NCBI GenBank assembly: GCA_030247855.1
Contig: JAPDRN010000132.1
Location: 1 to 64,000 of the forward strand
DNA from: Knufia peltigerae
Taxonomy: Eukaryota > Ascomycota > Eurotiomycetes > Chaetothyriales > Trichomeriaceae
Direction of reading: 5' to 3'
DNA length: 64,000 nt
A program made the translations under genes and the position numbers. Positions 11,731 to 23,186 of this stretch are shown piece by piece. The notes under the pieces are model-generated. The model did not search any database, was not told the origin of the DNA, and saw only the letters and a program-made list of their open reading frames with translations. The stretch's first letter is position 1. Each line of letters starts with the position of its first letter.

Positions 11731-13933
11731 ATGTCGGAGATGGTTTCGAAGTCAAAGCAGGTGACTAAGGATGTGTCGCAGGACGATCAAAGAGCCACAT
11801 CTGCGCCCTCTACACTTGCTGCATCGGTTCCCTTCGCGTTAGACGCACACACAGTCTTTGTAACCCTCGTTGCGTTCAGACTTCTTAACGCCTTGACAAT
11901 CTGCACGTTTTTCCAACCAGATGAATACTTCCAAGCATTGGAACCAGCATGGAGATGGGCATTCGGGAAAGAAGCTGGGGCTTGGATCACATGGGTGCGA
12001 TACAAAGAAGGCTACACAAAAATGCAGGACACAAAACTCATAAAGAATCTAGGAGTGGAACAGCAACCTACGCTCTGCTTTGCACCCGGCAGTTTTTGGG
12101 GTATTTTATCAGACTGCTAACTTCCTTGCTGAAGCACTGAGCCTGGGTAGCCATACTCGATCAGAGGTGCTGCTTGCGACGCCCAAGGTGGTGCAAGCTT
12201 TCTTTGCGGCTGTTGGTGACTATTTCACCTGGAAATTGGGGTCATATATCTATGGGAAAAACACAGTCTCGTCATTGATTGTTCTTCTCTTGACTGTTGT
12301 CAGCCCGTGGCAATGGTTTTGTTCGACACGCACGTTCTCCAACTCCATGGAATCGACTATGACCATTATCGCTCTGTACAACTGGCCATGGCATTGGATG
12401 CAACAACCTCTGACCACGGGGGGCCGACCAGCTTCGACCATTGACTCCCAAGGTCTTCGCGTCCGCGAATTGGATTCTCGAGAACGCGGCTCTGGGGATG
12501 AACTGACTAGACTGAGAAGAGCACTTCTCTGTGCAGCAGTAGCAACGATTCTCAGACCTACAAACATCTTCATCTGGTTCAGCCTCGCTTCCATGGCATT
12601 CTTTCGGTTTCGAACGTCGGCAGGACCGAGTTGGACAGAGTCGACAATATTCATTCGTGAGACGATCCTATGTGGTAGCACAGTGCTCATCTTCTCGAGT
12701 GTGGTTGACAGAATTTTCTACGACGCGTGGGTATTCCCGCCTCTCAATTTTTTGCATGTCAACGTCATCCAGTCCCTAGCGACATTCTACGGTAGTAATG
12801 ACTGGCACTACTATCTCTCTCAAGGGTATCCGCTCCTTCTAATGACCGCATTGCCGTTCACCTTGATCGGTATGTGTCGCGTTCTCCGCAACAAAGTAGC
12901 AGAGTCAGACGCAACACCCACAGGAGTCATAACCTTGAGGTCCTTGACTATACTGTGCATCCTTGTACCGGCGCTCTTCTCGAACATCGCGCATAAAGAA
13001 GTCCGCTTTATATACCCGCTCCTCCCAGCATTACATATCATTACGGCAGTCCAACTCTCAAGATTTTTCGGTCCCTTGGTCACAGAATCGAGTAGAGCTG
13101 GCCATCGAGCCAGCAAGAGACTCTTACTTTTCTTTTTGCTTGCTCTCAATGTCGGTCTAGCGTATTATACCTCATACGTGCACAATTCCGGCATAATCAG
13201 TCTGACACATTACCTCCGCAACGAATTCGAGGATGTATACCTCGGGTTGTCCCAGCCGTCAAACATGACACTAGGCATGCTCATGCCCTGCCACTCGACG
13301 CCGTGGCGCTCTCACTTTCAATACCCACCTACGGCGGCAAACCCGGGAATCAGGGCGTGGGCATTGACGTGTGAACCGCCTCTCGGTCTCGACGCGACTG
13401 AAAAGGCGACCTACATGGACGAGGCCGACCAGTTCTACGACAATCCCACACTGTGGTTAAAACGTCACATGTCCAGACGAGCTCCGCGTCGCAAGGAGGG
13501 CGTCAGGGCGAGAGGCGACGCCGCTGGGGTATTTGCAAAGGATCCGCTGGCGGCAAAAAGGGGGGCCGTCATCAATGACTCGGACTCGATCGAAGCGGAG
13601 CGTGACGAGCAGTATTGGAATACGGGAGGAGAAGGGAGGAAACCCTGGCCCGACTATCTGGTGGCGTTCGCCCATCTCGATTCGGTCATGACCGTGGCAC
13701 TGAGGGGGAGCGGGTACGTCGAGTGCCGCAGGTTCTGGAACAGTCACTGGCACGACGACTGGCGGCGGACGGGCGACGTCGTGGTATGGTGCCTCGACGG
13801 TACCTCACGTGCTGCCGATGCAAGGGACGGTAAAGTTGGATCTTTCGAGAACCTCGACAAACACACCGTTCGTGACTCTTCTCCACCAGGGGGAGAAGGC
13901 AAACGTGGACAAAAAGTACTCGGTCAGAGCTAA
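11731..13933 (+). CDS. gpi10: GPI mannosyltransferase 3 (Gpi10/PIG-B family)
   Basis: Two exons, 11731-11994 and 12053-13933, give 714 residues. It is a polytopic ER membrane enzyme of glycosyltransferase family 22 that adds the third mannose to the GPI precursor from dolichol-phosphate mannose. The hallmark FFQPDEYFQALEPAW lies at about residues 67-81, followed after the splice by EWNSNLRSALHPAVFG, matching the family's first-loop motif (PDE...E and RS). Many hydrophobic segments follow to about residue 490, including HKEVRFIYPLLP, which is typical of GT22 enzymes. The 200-residue charged C-terminal tail is longer than in yeast. The start is the first in-frame ATG. Other GT22 members (Alg9, Alg12, Smp3) are less likely because of the motif context and length. 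Confidence 0.9.
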
Positions 13934-14596
13934 GGGGAAAGGGGGACCTCTTTCTAGGACAGACGACAACGGAGTCAAGAGCAGCACACTCGAGTTGGTC
14001 TTATTGAGGCCCGTTTTTGGGTTTCGTCCGATTGAGAAACTCCCGAACAAAAATGTGAAAAGAAGGGCTCCTCATGTATTTGTGTAAAGACGGTATAGGA
14101 ACGACATTGAAATGAGCTGCTCGCATAATGCGCGCCGTACCACGTACTACCTGCCTTGACCGTGACCACAACCAAGGTATTTGATGAGTCCTCCCACGCC
14201 CACCATCGCTTCAATAACACAAAAGAAATATATATAGGTATATATATAAAGAAGAATGTCCCTCGTATTGTACTGGGGAAAAAACACCATTTTTACTCGA
14301 TACTCGGTCAAAAGGCATGCTGAATCCGTACTCCTCCCATTGATATTGATATAAACTGCTGCGCACACAAGGAAATTCGTAAAACATGGCTAAAAACTAC
14401 CTGCAATCTGCTGCTCTCGAGACTCGCGAGGATACAAATGCAATTGATTGGGTTTTTGAATCAAAGGACCATGTAAAATAACTTCTTTCGGGTAGCCCGC
14501 CCTTTTTTCTCCCCTTCTGGCACACCTTTTTTGCAAGGTTCCTCCTCTTCCATCCTTCTCCATCGGAGACACAACACGCGAAGAAACTCTTCCCGC
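13934..14596. other. Convergent intergenic region
   Basis: This region lies between the 3' ends of gpi10 (+) and the ArfGAP gene (-). It has an AT-rich low-complexity tract (TATATA-type, about 14228-14250) and nothing that reads as a gene. Confidence 0.55.
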
Positions 14597-16877
14597 TCAT
14601 TGATACCTTGCACTCAGACTCGCAAAGGCGTCTGGACTGTGCCGACCATTTTCGAGCCCGCTGATAATCATACTCTCTCGACTTGTGTGTCTCGCGGCAA
14701 TGCCTTGAGGTGACTGCATCTGAGCCTGAGTCATGTTGGGCATCATGTTTGTCTGTGCCGGCGAGCCGAGGCCGAAAGTGGCGTTGGCGTTGGCGTTGAC
14801 GTTGGCTGCGTTCGTGAAGAAAGGATTGCGATTGCCGCCGCCACCCGCCGAATGCATGTTCGACAAGGAGACTGGCATGGTCGAGCTTCGCTTCGTGGGC
14901 GTCAAGGCATTTGGTTGACCAAATATATCAAGTGATGGAGTGGGTGACACAACCTGTTGCGGGTGCTGCTGCTGTTGCTGCGCTTGGTTCTGGTCTGCTG
15001 GTTCGGGAATCGAGGCGAGTTGTTGATTGCTCTGCTGAGGGTAGTTATACAATGCCATTATAGAGTTCTTGTCATAACGACCAGTTTGTTGAGGCATCAT
15101 GGCTTGGGGTTGTTGATTGTATTGTTGGAAATTAGGTTGTTGTTGTTGTTGTTGCTGCTGCTGGAACTGTTGGAACTGTGGTTGCTGTTGCTGACCTTGA
15201 GGCTGTCCATATTGAAAGTTCTGATAGCTCATCGTCGCTTGAGGACCTTGAGCATGGGGGAGTTGCTGCTGCTGCTGCTGTTGTTGTTGTTGCATATTGA
15301 ATGGGTTGTTCTGATTTCCATATGAACTCGTCTGAGTAGCTCCATAAAAGTCTGGTGCTTGTGGTGCCGGTCGACCTGCAGGTTGTTGCTGTTGCTGCGA
15401 CATCAGTTGTGATTGCTGCGAGGGAGGAATACCGAATGGGTTCAGGCTAGCAGGAAGAGAGCTTTGGCGCAGTGGACTTTCCGTCGGTTGTGGCGGTTGA
15501 AAGCCAAAGAATGGATTGGTCGACGTAGAAGGTGTAGTTGCTGACTGAGATTGTGGGAGAAATGGATTGCTCCCTGTGGATTGTGTAGATAGTGGAGCAG
15601 GCTGGAAGAACGGGTTCGTGTTCATAGAAATAGCTGCAGGGGATGCAACATAGCCTTGCTGAGGGTTTGAAGACATTACAGGGGGAGTCATAGAGTACTG
15701 TAGTCGTGGATCTTGGAAGGAAGCTTGCTGAGCTGGATAGCCGCCGGTGCTGTGAGGGAACAACGGCTGAGTGACCTGCATGGATTGAAATGACTGTTCA
15801 AGCCCAGTCTCGGTCTGGCTTCGTGGTGCTGGAGGTCCGAACGGATTGTTGCTGCTATATTGCTGAGCTGGAGGTCCCTGGGGCTGACCCATAGAGAGAC
15901 CAACAGAGGGTTGACTGTCTGTCTGCGTGAAGGGATTGTACGACGGCTCCGGAGGCTTGGAGGTCGTAGGTACGTCTGGGAACTCGGTCGAATATTCTTT
16001 TTCTGGAACAGGCCTGGTTGCCGATACCTTGCTACCATTGCTTGGACCCAGCTGAACCAATGTTGCAATCGTCCTTTCAACATTCCCGTTCAGTCGTCTC
16101 AACAGGTTCGCGTTGCGATCCACGTCAGAAAACCCCATGTCTAGAAGCATGTTAAGCTTCTTCTGGAGATCCGAATCCGTCATCTCAAAGCGCGCATCTG
16201 CCATCCTCGACATTGAATTGTAATCTTCTGTAGGCACTTGAAAGTTGTTGTCCATACTTCTCTCCTTGGCAGCCTTCTTTTTATCATGCCTCGACAGGGG
16301 AAGTGCCGAAGACGAAGTTCGAAGACTAAAACCGAAGAGTTTTCCTTTCTTCGGGGGCAAGGGCGGCGGAGGAGATTCTGCTCGTTGCGGTCTTGAATAT
16401 GTTGTTGGTGAATGGTCATCGCGTTGGGGAGGTTGTGGTCTGCCATCTGCTAGACTCTTTTCCTGGTATTTCTTGCGAATGAATCTTTCCATTGCAGAGT
16501 CTACCTCATCCGCATCAAGAGGCATATCGGGTTTCTTGTTCTTGGGATTGTAGACTTTGTTCACTTCGTTGTTTCCGTGACGTTTCATACTCTGCGGCCA
16601 GTCAGCGAACGCTCAGAATGTAGACTTTGGCGAGATTTACCTCGACCTGATCATTCGACCATGTATCCATGCTCAGGGACTTGACCTTGCTGATATGTGT
16701 GCCGAGTTTTCTGTGCAATGAAGCGCATCGCATGCACAGGAAGATACCCAGATTCCAGCTTGCCCATGCTGGATTCTTTGCACCACAATCGGCGCATGTC
16801 GAATTGCCCGGAAAGCTCAACAATTCATGCAGCTCCCTCTCATTGCGCGCTTGCGTTCTCTTGCTCATTGAAGCCAT
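14597..16877 (-). CDS. ArfGAP with UBA domain and NPF-rich, Q-rich tail
   Basis: Two exons, 16877-16641 and 16591-14597, give 743 residues. The N-terminal ArfGAP zinc finger has the spacing C-x2-C-x16-C-x2-C (CADC...CMRC), followed by the catalytic-arginine region CASLHRKLGTHISKVKSL, so it should stimulate GTP hydrolysis on Arf. A UBA domain follows (about 235-280, NMLLDMGFSDVDRN). The rest is disordered, rich in Gln and Pro, with about eight NPF tripeptides that suit binding to EH-domain endocytic proteins. The layout resembles the yeast Gts1/S. pombe Ucp3 group. I begin at the ATG encoding MASMSKRTQ; a longer frame from 16967 exists but its first 30 residues do not look conserved. Long CAA/CAG runs make the tail prone to length change. 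Confidence 0.88.
15115..15300. repeat. Polyglutamine-coding TTG/CTG (CAA/CAG) tracts
   Basis: Plus-strand runs of TTG and CTG triplets, for example near 15143-15165 and 15263-15292, encode polyglutamine in the ArfGAP tail on the minus strand. Mixed CAA/CAG codons suggest selection for glutamine rather than a pure DNA slip product. Confidence 0.85.
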
Positions 16878-17427
16878 GTCGCGGTCTTTTCCTGTAAAAC
16901 AGGGATAGCGGCAGGACTCGAGGTTGGGTGCGTCGAGGCGAACAGCGCAGGATGACGGAGGGCGCACAGTGGCGGGAGGATGTCAAGATATGTACGAGTT
17001 CCGACTCAGAGCTCTATTGTCATGTCTGTTGAAACCCGATCAGTGTCGTCTCCGGGACTTGTAGGAGATTATCCAAGCAGAGGAATTGTTCATGGAATTG
17101 ATCTGGCTGAAGTCTTTTGTTCCATCATCCTTGCCGCATTTTGTCGAAACCCCATTTCGGTTAACGGGCCGGCGAATAAAATAGTCTGGTGCAGCCGAGC
17201 GAGAGTACAGAGTACATCTACGGAGTATACGAGGTCCCAACCCATCAGGTGATACGAAATAGACACTTCGGGGCGTTTAGAACAGTAGAAGACCAAGGAA
17301 GAAATCCTGATATTCACCATATGCACAAATGAAATTGCGAGTGCTATCTACACCATCAATCTATGCAACTTGTCCAACCCTCAGGTACTCAATGTTTCAA
17401 CATGCAAGGCTCACAATACTTCATATC
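16878..17427. other. Intergenic region upstream of the ArfGAP gene
   Basis: It holds the promoter side of the ArfGAP gene (-) and the 3' flank of the next minus-strand gene. One exact TACGGAGTA lies at 17219-17227. No gene is seen. Confidence 0.5.
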
Positions 17428-18310
17428 CTAGGACATCTCTGCATCACCATCATTATTCTTCGTAGCTGAATAGTTGAATCCATATCCCCACATCTGCTGT
17501 AGCATCCCATACTGGTGCTCCATTGGTTCTCCCTCGGAGAGATGCCACCATTCTCGACTATCGTAGGCGGGATCATTCGAGTGCTTATACTCTGCATCCT
17601 GCGCAGCTGTGGTAGATGCTTCAGCTTTGGCCACATCCTCGGTGTCATAGCCGTGAGTCATGTAAGGTTCGGCGTTTCGATGTTCGGAGCCTGGCAACCC
17701 CCACAGATTCTTCATCTTGTCTTGTTCTGCTACCTCCAGTCTGTATCTTGCCGCTTCTTCTTCCCTCTCCATGCTCGTCTGAGGCCAGTTTCCCAGATCA
17801 TCAGGGTGCATCTGATTCCCATAACTCGGGGGAGCTATTTGCCAGAGCTGTATCAATCTAGACCTCTGTTCAAGATCTGCATTTTTGAACAACTGCAACT
17901 GTGATGGAAACAAAGCCGAAGCATTGATCCCAGCTTGCTCAATTATTGAGGAAACGGGGAGATCGTTGGACTGTACCTGATGTGCAGAATGGTGATAGTG
18001 TTGAGTAATATAGGTAATTGGTGATGCCTGTGGGACAACCTGAGGGGTTGGAGGCATCGACATATCGTGCTGGTGTTGAATGGAATTGAGCTGAAGATTT
18101 CTCGTCATCATGTTGATCAACTCTTCCTGCATTTTTGTGTCGCTCTCCGAGGCTGATAGGCCGCACTAGCGAAAAAAATCAGAAGGTCATGAACTGAGAA
18201 GGGAACGAACAAACCTGTCTGCAGTGGGGATTCTCCTCAAACACTGCGATATTGTTCGACAGATCCGTCTCGTAGCCACAGAATTGGCAACGATGAAACG
18301 CAGAGGCCAT
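17428..18310 (-). CDS. Uncharacterised zinc-ribbon-like protein
   Basis: Two exons, 18310-18215 and 18165-17428, with a 49-base intron, give 277 residues. Exon 1 encodes MASAFHRCQFCGYETDLSNN and ends in HCRQ; exon 2 opens with CGLSASES. Together they make a C-x2-C...C-x2-C pattern (CQFC, CRQC) fit to bind one zinc ion, with the last pair split by the splice site. The remainder is Gln/Met/Pro-rich at first, then acidic with a helical EREEEAARYRLEVAEQDKM stretch (possible coiled coil about 165-190), and ends in aromatic residues. I recognise no family and propose no function. Open frame, codon use and phase-0 splicing that rebuilds a metal site support a real gene. It diverges from pre10. Confidence 0.72.
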
Positions 18311-19093
18311 GTTTCAAAGATTTCTTTAGTATTGGCCACACCAGCGGTTAGAGATCCTTGCAGCAACGATAACCAGGAAGAGGAGGAAGCAAAAATTCGG
18401 GATTTAGGCTTCAAAATCGTATTGTACTAACTAAAACACAACTGCTATAGAAGCTCCAAGAGTCCAGTGTCCAGATCCGGGGTCCAGATAGATGATCCTG
18501 AGGTCCAGCGATCCAGAACAAAGAGATTGGCAATCCAGAGGCCAGTCGAGGATTGGAGGGTACCCCAGTGATAAGTATAGCCTTGTGCGTAATGAAGAGG
18601 TTGGTGTGCGTAACACCTGTCGTCGGTAGGAGGATGCCTTGAAAGACCAAGCAGATGTTGTCGGAAAAGCAGGATCAGTCTCAGCTCAACATTAAAGCCG
18701 GAAAGATCGAGTCTTCGATCGCAAACAAAGTAAAGAATTGAATTCAGCAGTGATGAAGGAAAACAAAGTCGAGGAGAGGAAGAGAAGAAGGGGGAAATCA
18801 AGTCGTTGATGACGAGATTAAAGAGTGACTTGGTGCTTGGTGCCCGACGCGACACTTGCCGGAGATACCAAGCCAAGCCTCCGATAATGAGCTAAACCAC
18901 TTTGGGCCAACTATCTATGACCTGGGAAAGTTGAAGCAGCGACGCGCATTGCGGAGGCCTGGAGCGCTGGTATTCTGTACTGAGCGTACAATATTCACCA
19001 TCGACCTTCTCGTGCCAGAATCCTTGTTTGTACACCACCTCGACTGATTTCTGCATCTGCCGCAGCTCAATAACCACAAAGACATAACTCGCA
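18311..19093. other. Divergent promoter region zinc-ribbon gene / pre10
   Basis: This 783-base region drives both the zinc-ribbon gene (-) and pre10 (+). It contains six TCCAG pentamers within 76 bases (18463-18538). A minus-strand frame here of about 143 codons lacks any protein-like character. Confidence 0.5.
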
Positions 19094-20082
19094 ATGGTAA
19101 ACTATCTAGCCCAATTACTCTAGCCTCAATCACTGACATCTTTACAAATAGACGTCAATAGGAACAGGTTACGATCTGTCCAACTCCGTCTTCTCTCCCG
19201 ATGGTCGAAACTTCCAGGTCGAATATGCGGTAAAGGCTGTGGAAAACGGAAACACCTGCATCGGCATAAGAACAAGACATGGCGTCGTCCTGGCCTGCGA
19301 GAAGATCATCTCCTCGAAGCTTCTCAAACCAGGTACCAATAAGAGAATATCCACAGTAGATCGCAACTCAGGTGTTGTATGTTCGGGTCTTTTACCTGAC
19401 GCCCGGCATCTCACCAGCAGAGCAAGAGATGAGGCTAGCAGTTGGCGACAGACGTACAAAGCTCCAATCCCGATCAGTGCCCTAGCGTCGCGGATGGGAG
19501 GCTACGTTCAAGCATACACGCTTTACTCATCTGTACGGCCATTTGGAGTCACAGCGATTTTAGGTGGCTGGGATTCGGAAACCGAGCTTGGTGTAGATGG
19601 CCAGGTCGGCTTTGGACCAAAAGTTGGCGCGGGTGGAAAGTTCGAAGAAGAAGCAGTGAAAAGAGGAGGTCCAGGTCTTTACATGATCGAACCCAGCGGG
19701 TTATATTGGGTATGTTGGTTGCAAGTAAGCAATTTGACACAGACACTGACGTTGTTAGGGGTATTATGGAGCTGCTACGGGCAAAGGACGACAAGCCGCG
19801 AAAGCAGAACTCGAGAAACTGGACCTAGGCTCACCCACGTGCCCTCTTACGCTCAAAGAAGCCGTGATGGAGGCAGCAAGAATCATCTACGTTGCTCATG
19901 AAGATTCAAAAGACAAGGAATTCGAGCTTGAGATGAGCTGGATCTCGGCCTTGGATGGTCCCACAAAAGGCAGGCACGAGCAAGTTCCGCAAGAGCTGTT
20001 AGAAGAGGCCGAGAAAGCAGCAAAGAAAAGCTTGGAAGGCGAGGACGAAGATGAGGACGAAGAGGATGCTATGCAAGAGTAA
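19094..20082 (+). CDS. pre10: 20S proteasome alpha subunit (Pre10 type)
   Basis: Three exons, 19094-19096, 19152-19709 and 19759-20082, give 294 residues. The first coding exon is just ATG; the intron (gtaaac...aatag) joins it to ACGTCAATAGG to give MTSIGTGYDLSNSVFSPDGR, the conserved N-terminus of this alpha subunit. The proteasome_A signature and QVEYAVKAVENG follow, then the body with RPFGVTAILGGWD and GLYMIEPSG. The C-terminus is long and acidic (EGEDEDEDEEDAMQE), as in Pre10 orthologues. It is a structural, non-catalytic subunit of the outer ring that forms the gated entry channel. The second intron gives W-GYYGAATGKG. The identification as Pre10/C1 rather than another alpha subunit rests on the N-terminus and acidic tail. 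Confidence 0.93.
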
Positions 20083-20305
20083 TAGCTCGTTTTGCCACCC
20101 TTCATAGCATTGTAGCACTACTGGCGTTCCAAGATGGATCAATAGGTCGGGTCTTGTCATGCAAAAGAGCCTGAGGACTTGAACACGGACTTTTTATTTT
20201 TGTGAGACCCATGTTCTGTTCTGTAACCTAGCCAAATTCATCGAGTGAGCTGTCTCTCGATGCTGTATCCTATGCATGTGAAACGACAACGGCTAGTGTC
20301 TATCT

Positions 20306-20989
20306 TCAAGAAGATGCAATTTTGCCCTCATTCCAGCCTCTTCTCTTGACCCCGAGCTCGACAGCAGCATTTCCCCAGTCCTCTCCATGATTGTGTCCCT
20401 TCGCTTCCTTTCCGGTGCCTCCCTCGAGACCCGCTCGCGCTAGACCCTGGCCTTCGTTGAGCACCGTCAAGAGGCCGAAAATGACCGGGACCTGACTGTC
20501 CAGTTGGACCTTCATGAGTCCATGGCTTACTGCATCTGCAATGTACTCAAAGTGCATGGTCTCTCCTTTGATGAGCACACCAATGGCAATCACAGCATCA
20601 AAGGCATGCTTCAATGCCGTGTCCTTCTTCTCTGGCTCTGGCGCCGCCGGTTGGAGACTGCCCTGCAGATCCGTTGTCGAATTACTACCACCAAGCAAGT
20701 CACCAATACCGCTCGCCAGACTTCCTACACCGCCAGCAACCGTACTGGCGGTGCTCTGTATTTGAGACGCAGCGTAGACTCGTTGGACCGCTAGGGGAAG
20801 CTCATAGGACCCTGGGACAGACTCAATGACGATGTTCTCCTCCTTGACTCCGGAGGCTAGCATAGCTTTCTTTGCGCCGCTGATGAGGGAGTCAATTATG
20901 GTGGTGTTCCAGCGGGCGTGGACAATGGCGATGCGCAGGCCGGAGCCATCGTGCTTCTGGGGGGCACCTGGGCCTTTCAGAGAAGCCAT
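20306..20989 (-). CDS. rib4: 6,7-dimethyl-8-ribityllumazine synthase
   Basis: A single exon encodes 227 residues. The enzyme condenses 5-amino-6-ribitylamino-uracil with dihydroxybutanone phosphate in the penultimate step of riboflavin synthesis. Seen motifs are IAIVHARWN near the N-terminus, SVPGSYELPLA (about 57-67) and the active-site block GVLIKGETMHFEYIADAVSHGL (about 138-158), whose histidine is the catalytic one. The protein is longer than the usual 150-170 residues because of a Ser/Gly/Thr-rich insert at about 78-125 between the first and second halves. The C-terminus is also extended. It shares a divergent upstream region with the ornithine aminotransferase gene. Confidence 0.95.
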   Translation of the reverse strand: MASLKGPGAPQKHDGSGLRIAIVHARWNTTIIDSLISGAKKAMLASGVKEENIVIESVPGSYELPLAVQRVYAASQIQSTASTVAGGVGSLASGIGDLLGGSNSTTDLQGSLQPAAPEPEKKDTALKHAFDAVIAIGVLIKGETMHFEYIADAVSHGLMKVQLDSQVPVIFGLLTVLNEGQGLARAGLEGGTGKEAKGHNHGEDWGNAAVELGVKRRGWNEGKIASS

Positions 20990-21626
20990 CTTGAGCGGGG
21001 TTATCGTTCAAGCTTCAATCGGGGGATCCGGGGATGTTGAGACTGTAGTAAGCGTTACGCCTTGCGATCATACGAGAATGATGAGCAGGTACCTATCGTA
21101 TCGAGGACGAAGATGGGCTCAACCGCAGTTAACCGCACAATGACATCGATCAACTTCTAGTGGCAGATTTGCCCCTCGACCAATAATGAGCCGTATCTTA
21201 GACTGCGGTTGTTGCCCTTGCATCTTCCCCAACCACCACACAAATTGTTCATTATTGCGGGCCTGAATCTGAGGACGCTTAGGCTTGCTCTTAGCGGTCG
21301 ACCTCTTGCCGTTAGGGATATACCTGCACTTAGAGGCATAGCAGGTGAGTTTTGTTCATGAAATCTCTGCACATGACCCTTTCTTCCGGTCCACAGACAT
21401 ACCGAGTACTTAATCTGACTTGGATCCAGGCTACTGAGGCCCAAAATCACACCGTCTTCCGGCTACGAATACTCTGTCGTGTGGAAACAGAAGATAAATC
21501 ATCCTGTCGCCGTTTAGACTTGCTTCAAAATCCCTTCGCTAAAGTCGGCGGCCAATCACCCGCATTGTATTTTTTCTACTTATCAAAGTGTCCTTCAAAA
21601 GTACTACACTGTTGAGCTGCACAAAG
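20990..21626. other. Divergent promoter region rib4 / ornithine aminotransferase
   Basis: A 637-base shared upstream region between two genes of primary metabolism. I see no gene or clear binding-site cluster in it. Confidence 0.5.
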
Positions 21627-23186
21627 ATGGCTCCCACTGTAGTCAATGGCGATGGTGTCAACGGAGTCACGCAAGTGAATGGACACAGTACTGGTACGCA
21701 ATTGAAAGCGACTGCTCCAGCTTTTCATCCAGCCGGTACACCAGATCGATCAAAGTACCACGCTTCTTCATCAGATGAGGCTATCCACGCCGAACATGAA
21801 TACGCCGCCCATAACTACCATCCACTACCTGTCGTTTTTGCCAGAGCGCTCGGAACTACGGTATGGGATCCCGAAGGTCGGCAGTATCTCGACTTCCTCT
21901 CAGCATACTCTGCGGTCAACCAAGGACATTGCCACCCGGAACTGGTCAAGGCTCTTGTTGAGCAAGCGTCGACGCTCACATTGAGCTCCAGAGCCTTCTA
22001 CAACGATGTTTTCCCCCGTTTCGCAGAGTTTGTCACCAAGTACTTCAACTTTGACATGGTCTTGCCCATGAACACTGGTGCCGAAGCCGTCGAGACCGCC
22101 ATCAAGATTGCCCGAAAATGGGGCTACAAGTGCAAAGGCATTCCACAGGACGAAGCTCTTGTTCTCAGTGTCGCCGAGAATTTCCACGGACGAACTGTAA
22201 GTATCGATTTTATTGTTGGGACATTCTTTTACTGACCTTCACCGCAGTTCTCAGCCATATCCATGTCCACAGATCCCGAGTCGCGTGACAACTACGGTCC
22301 GTATCTACCTGGCGTTGGAAGCGTCAACCCAGCTACGGGCAAGATAATACCCTACAACGACATCTCCGCTGTCCGAGAAGCCTTCGAGTCAAGCGGTGAC
22401 AAGATCGCTGGTTTTCTGGTAGAGCCAATTCAAGGTGAAGCTGGTATCGTCGTGCCTAGCGACAACTACCTGTCTGAAGTCAGAGCTCTGTGTGATAAGC
22501 ACAACGTTCTTTTGATTTGTGATGAAATTCAAACTGGTATCGCCCGGACCGGCAAGCTTCTGTGCCACGAGTGGGCTGGCATCAAGCCAGACATGGTTCT
22601 CCTCGGTAAAGCAATTTCAGGAGGCATGTACCCCGTGTCGTGCGTGCTCGGACGCAAGGATGTAATGCTCACCATTGAACCTGGCACGCACGGTTCGACG
22701 TATGGTGGCAACCCACTTGGTTGTGCTGTTGCCATTCGTGCGCTTGAGGTTGTTCGAGAGGAAAAGATGATTGAACGTGCCGAGAAGTTGGGTCAGATCT
22801 TCCGCGATGGTCTAAGAGACCTACAATCGCCTCTGATCACAACTATTCGAGGAAAAGGTCTGCTAAACGCAATTGTCATTGACGAAGAAAAGACAAACGG
22901 ACACAGTGCCTGGGATCTGTGTATGCTGATGAAGGAGAAAGGTCTCTTGGTAAGTTGTTTGTTGCAGTGCTTCGTGAATTGCTTTGCTAACAGATCGTAG
23001 GCCAAACCAACACATCAGAACATTATCCGTCTCGCACCACCATTGGTCATCACCGAAGATGAGATCAAGCGGGCTCTGGCTATTATCGGTGAAGCTGTCG
23101 TTGAATTACCACACCTTCAAGGCCAACTGGAGAAGAGCATCATCCCACCCGAAGAGAAGAATGTGAAGATTGGGGTGGACAACTAA
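21627..23186 (+). CDS. car2: Ornithine aminotransferase
   Basis: Three exons, 21627-22196, 22248-22949 and 23001-23186, give 485 residues. This class III PLP enzyme converts ornithine and 2-oxoglutarate to glutamate semialdehyde and glutamate in arginine catabolism. Evidence includes DFLSAYSAVNQGHCHP, MNTGAEAVETAIKIARKWGY, the intron-split NFHGRT-FSAISMSTDPESR, the cofactor-binding Asp in LLICDEIQTG, the Schiff-base lysine in VLLGKAISGG and HGSTYGGNPLGCAVA. The first 60 residues are a low-complexity, Asn/Gly/Thr-rich extension without a clear mitochondrial presequence, consistent with the cytosolic fungal enzyme. The ATG at 21627 is the first in a good context. The identification is firm; the fungal name otaA is also used. 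Confidence 0.95.

Noticed and set aside
18445..18876. 143-codon minus-strand frame in the pre10 promoter
   Set aside because: Leu/Ser/Arg-rich without pattern; it covers the TCCAG cluster and has no conserved-looking segment.
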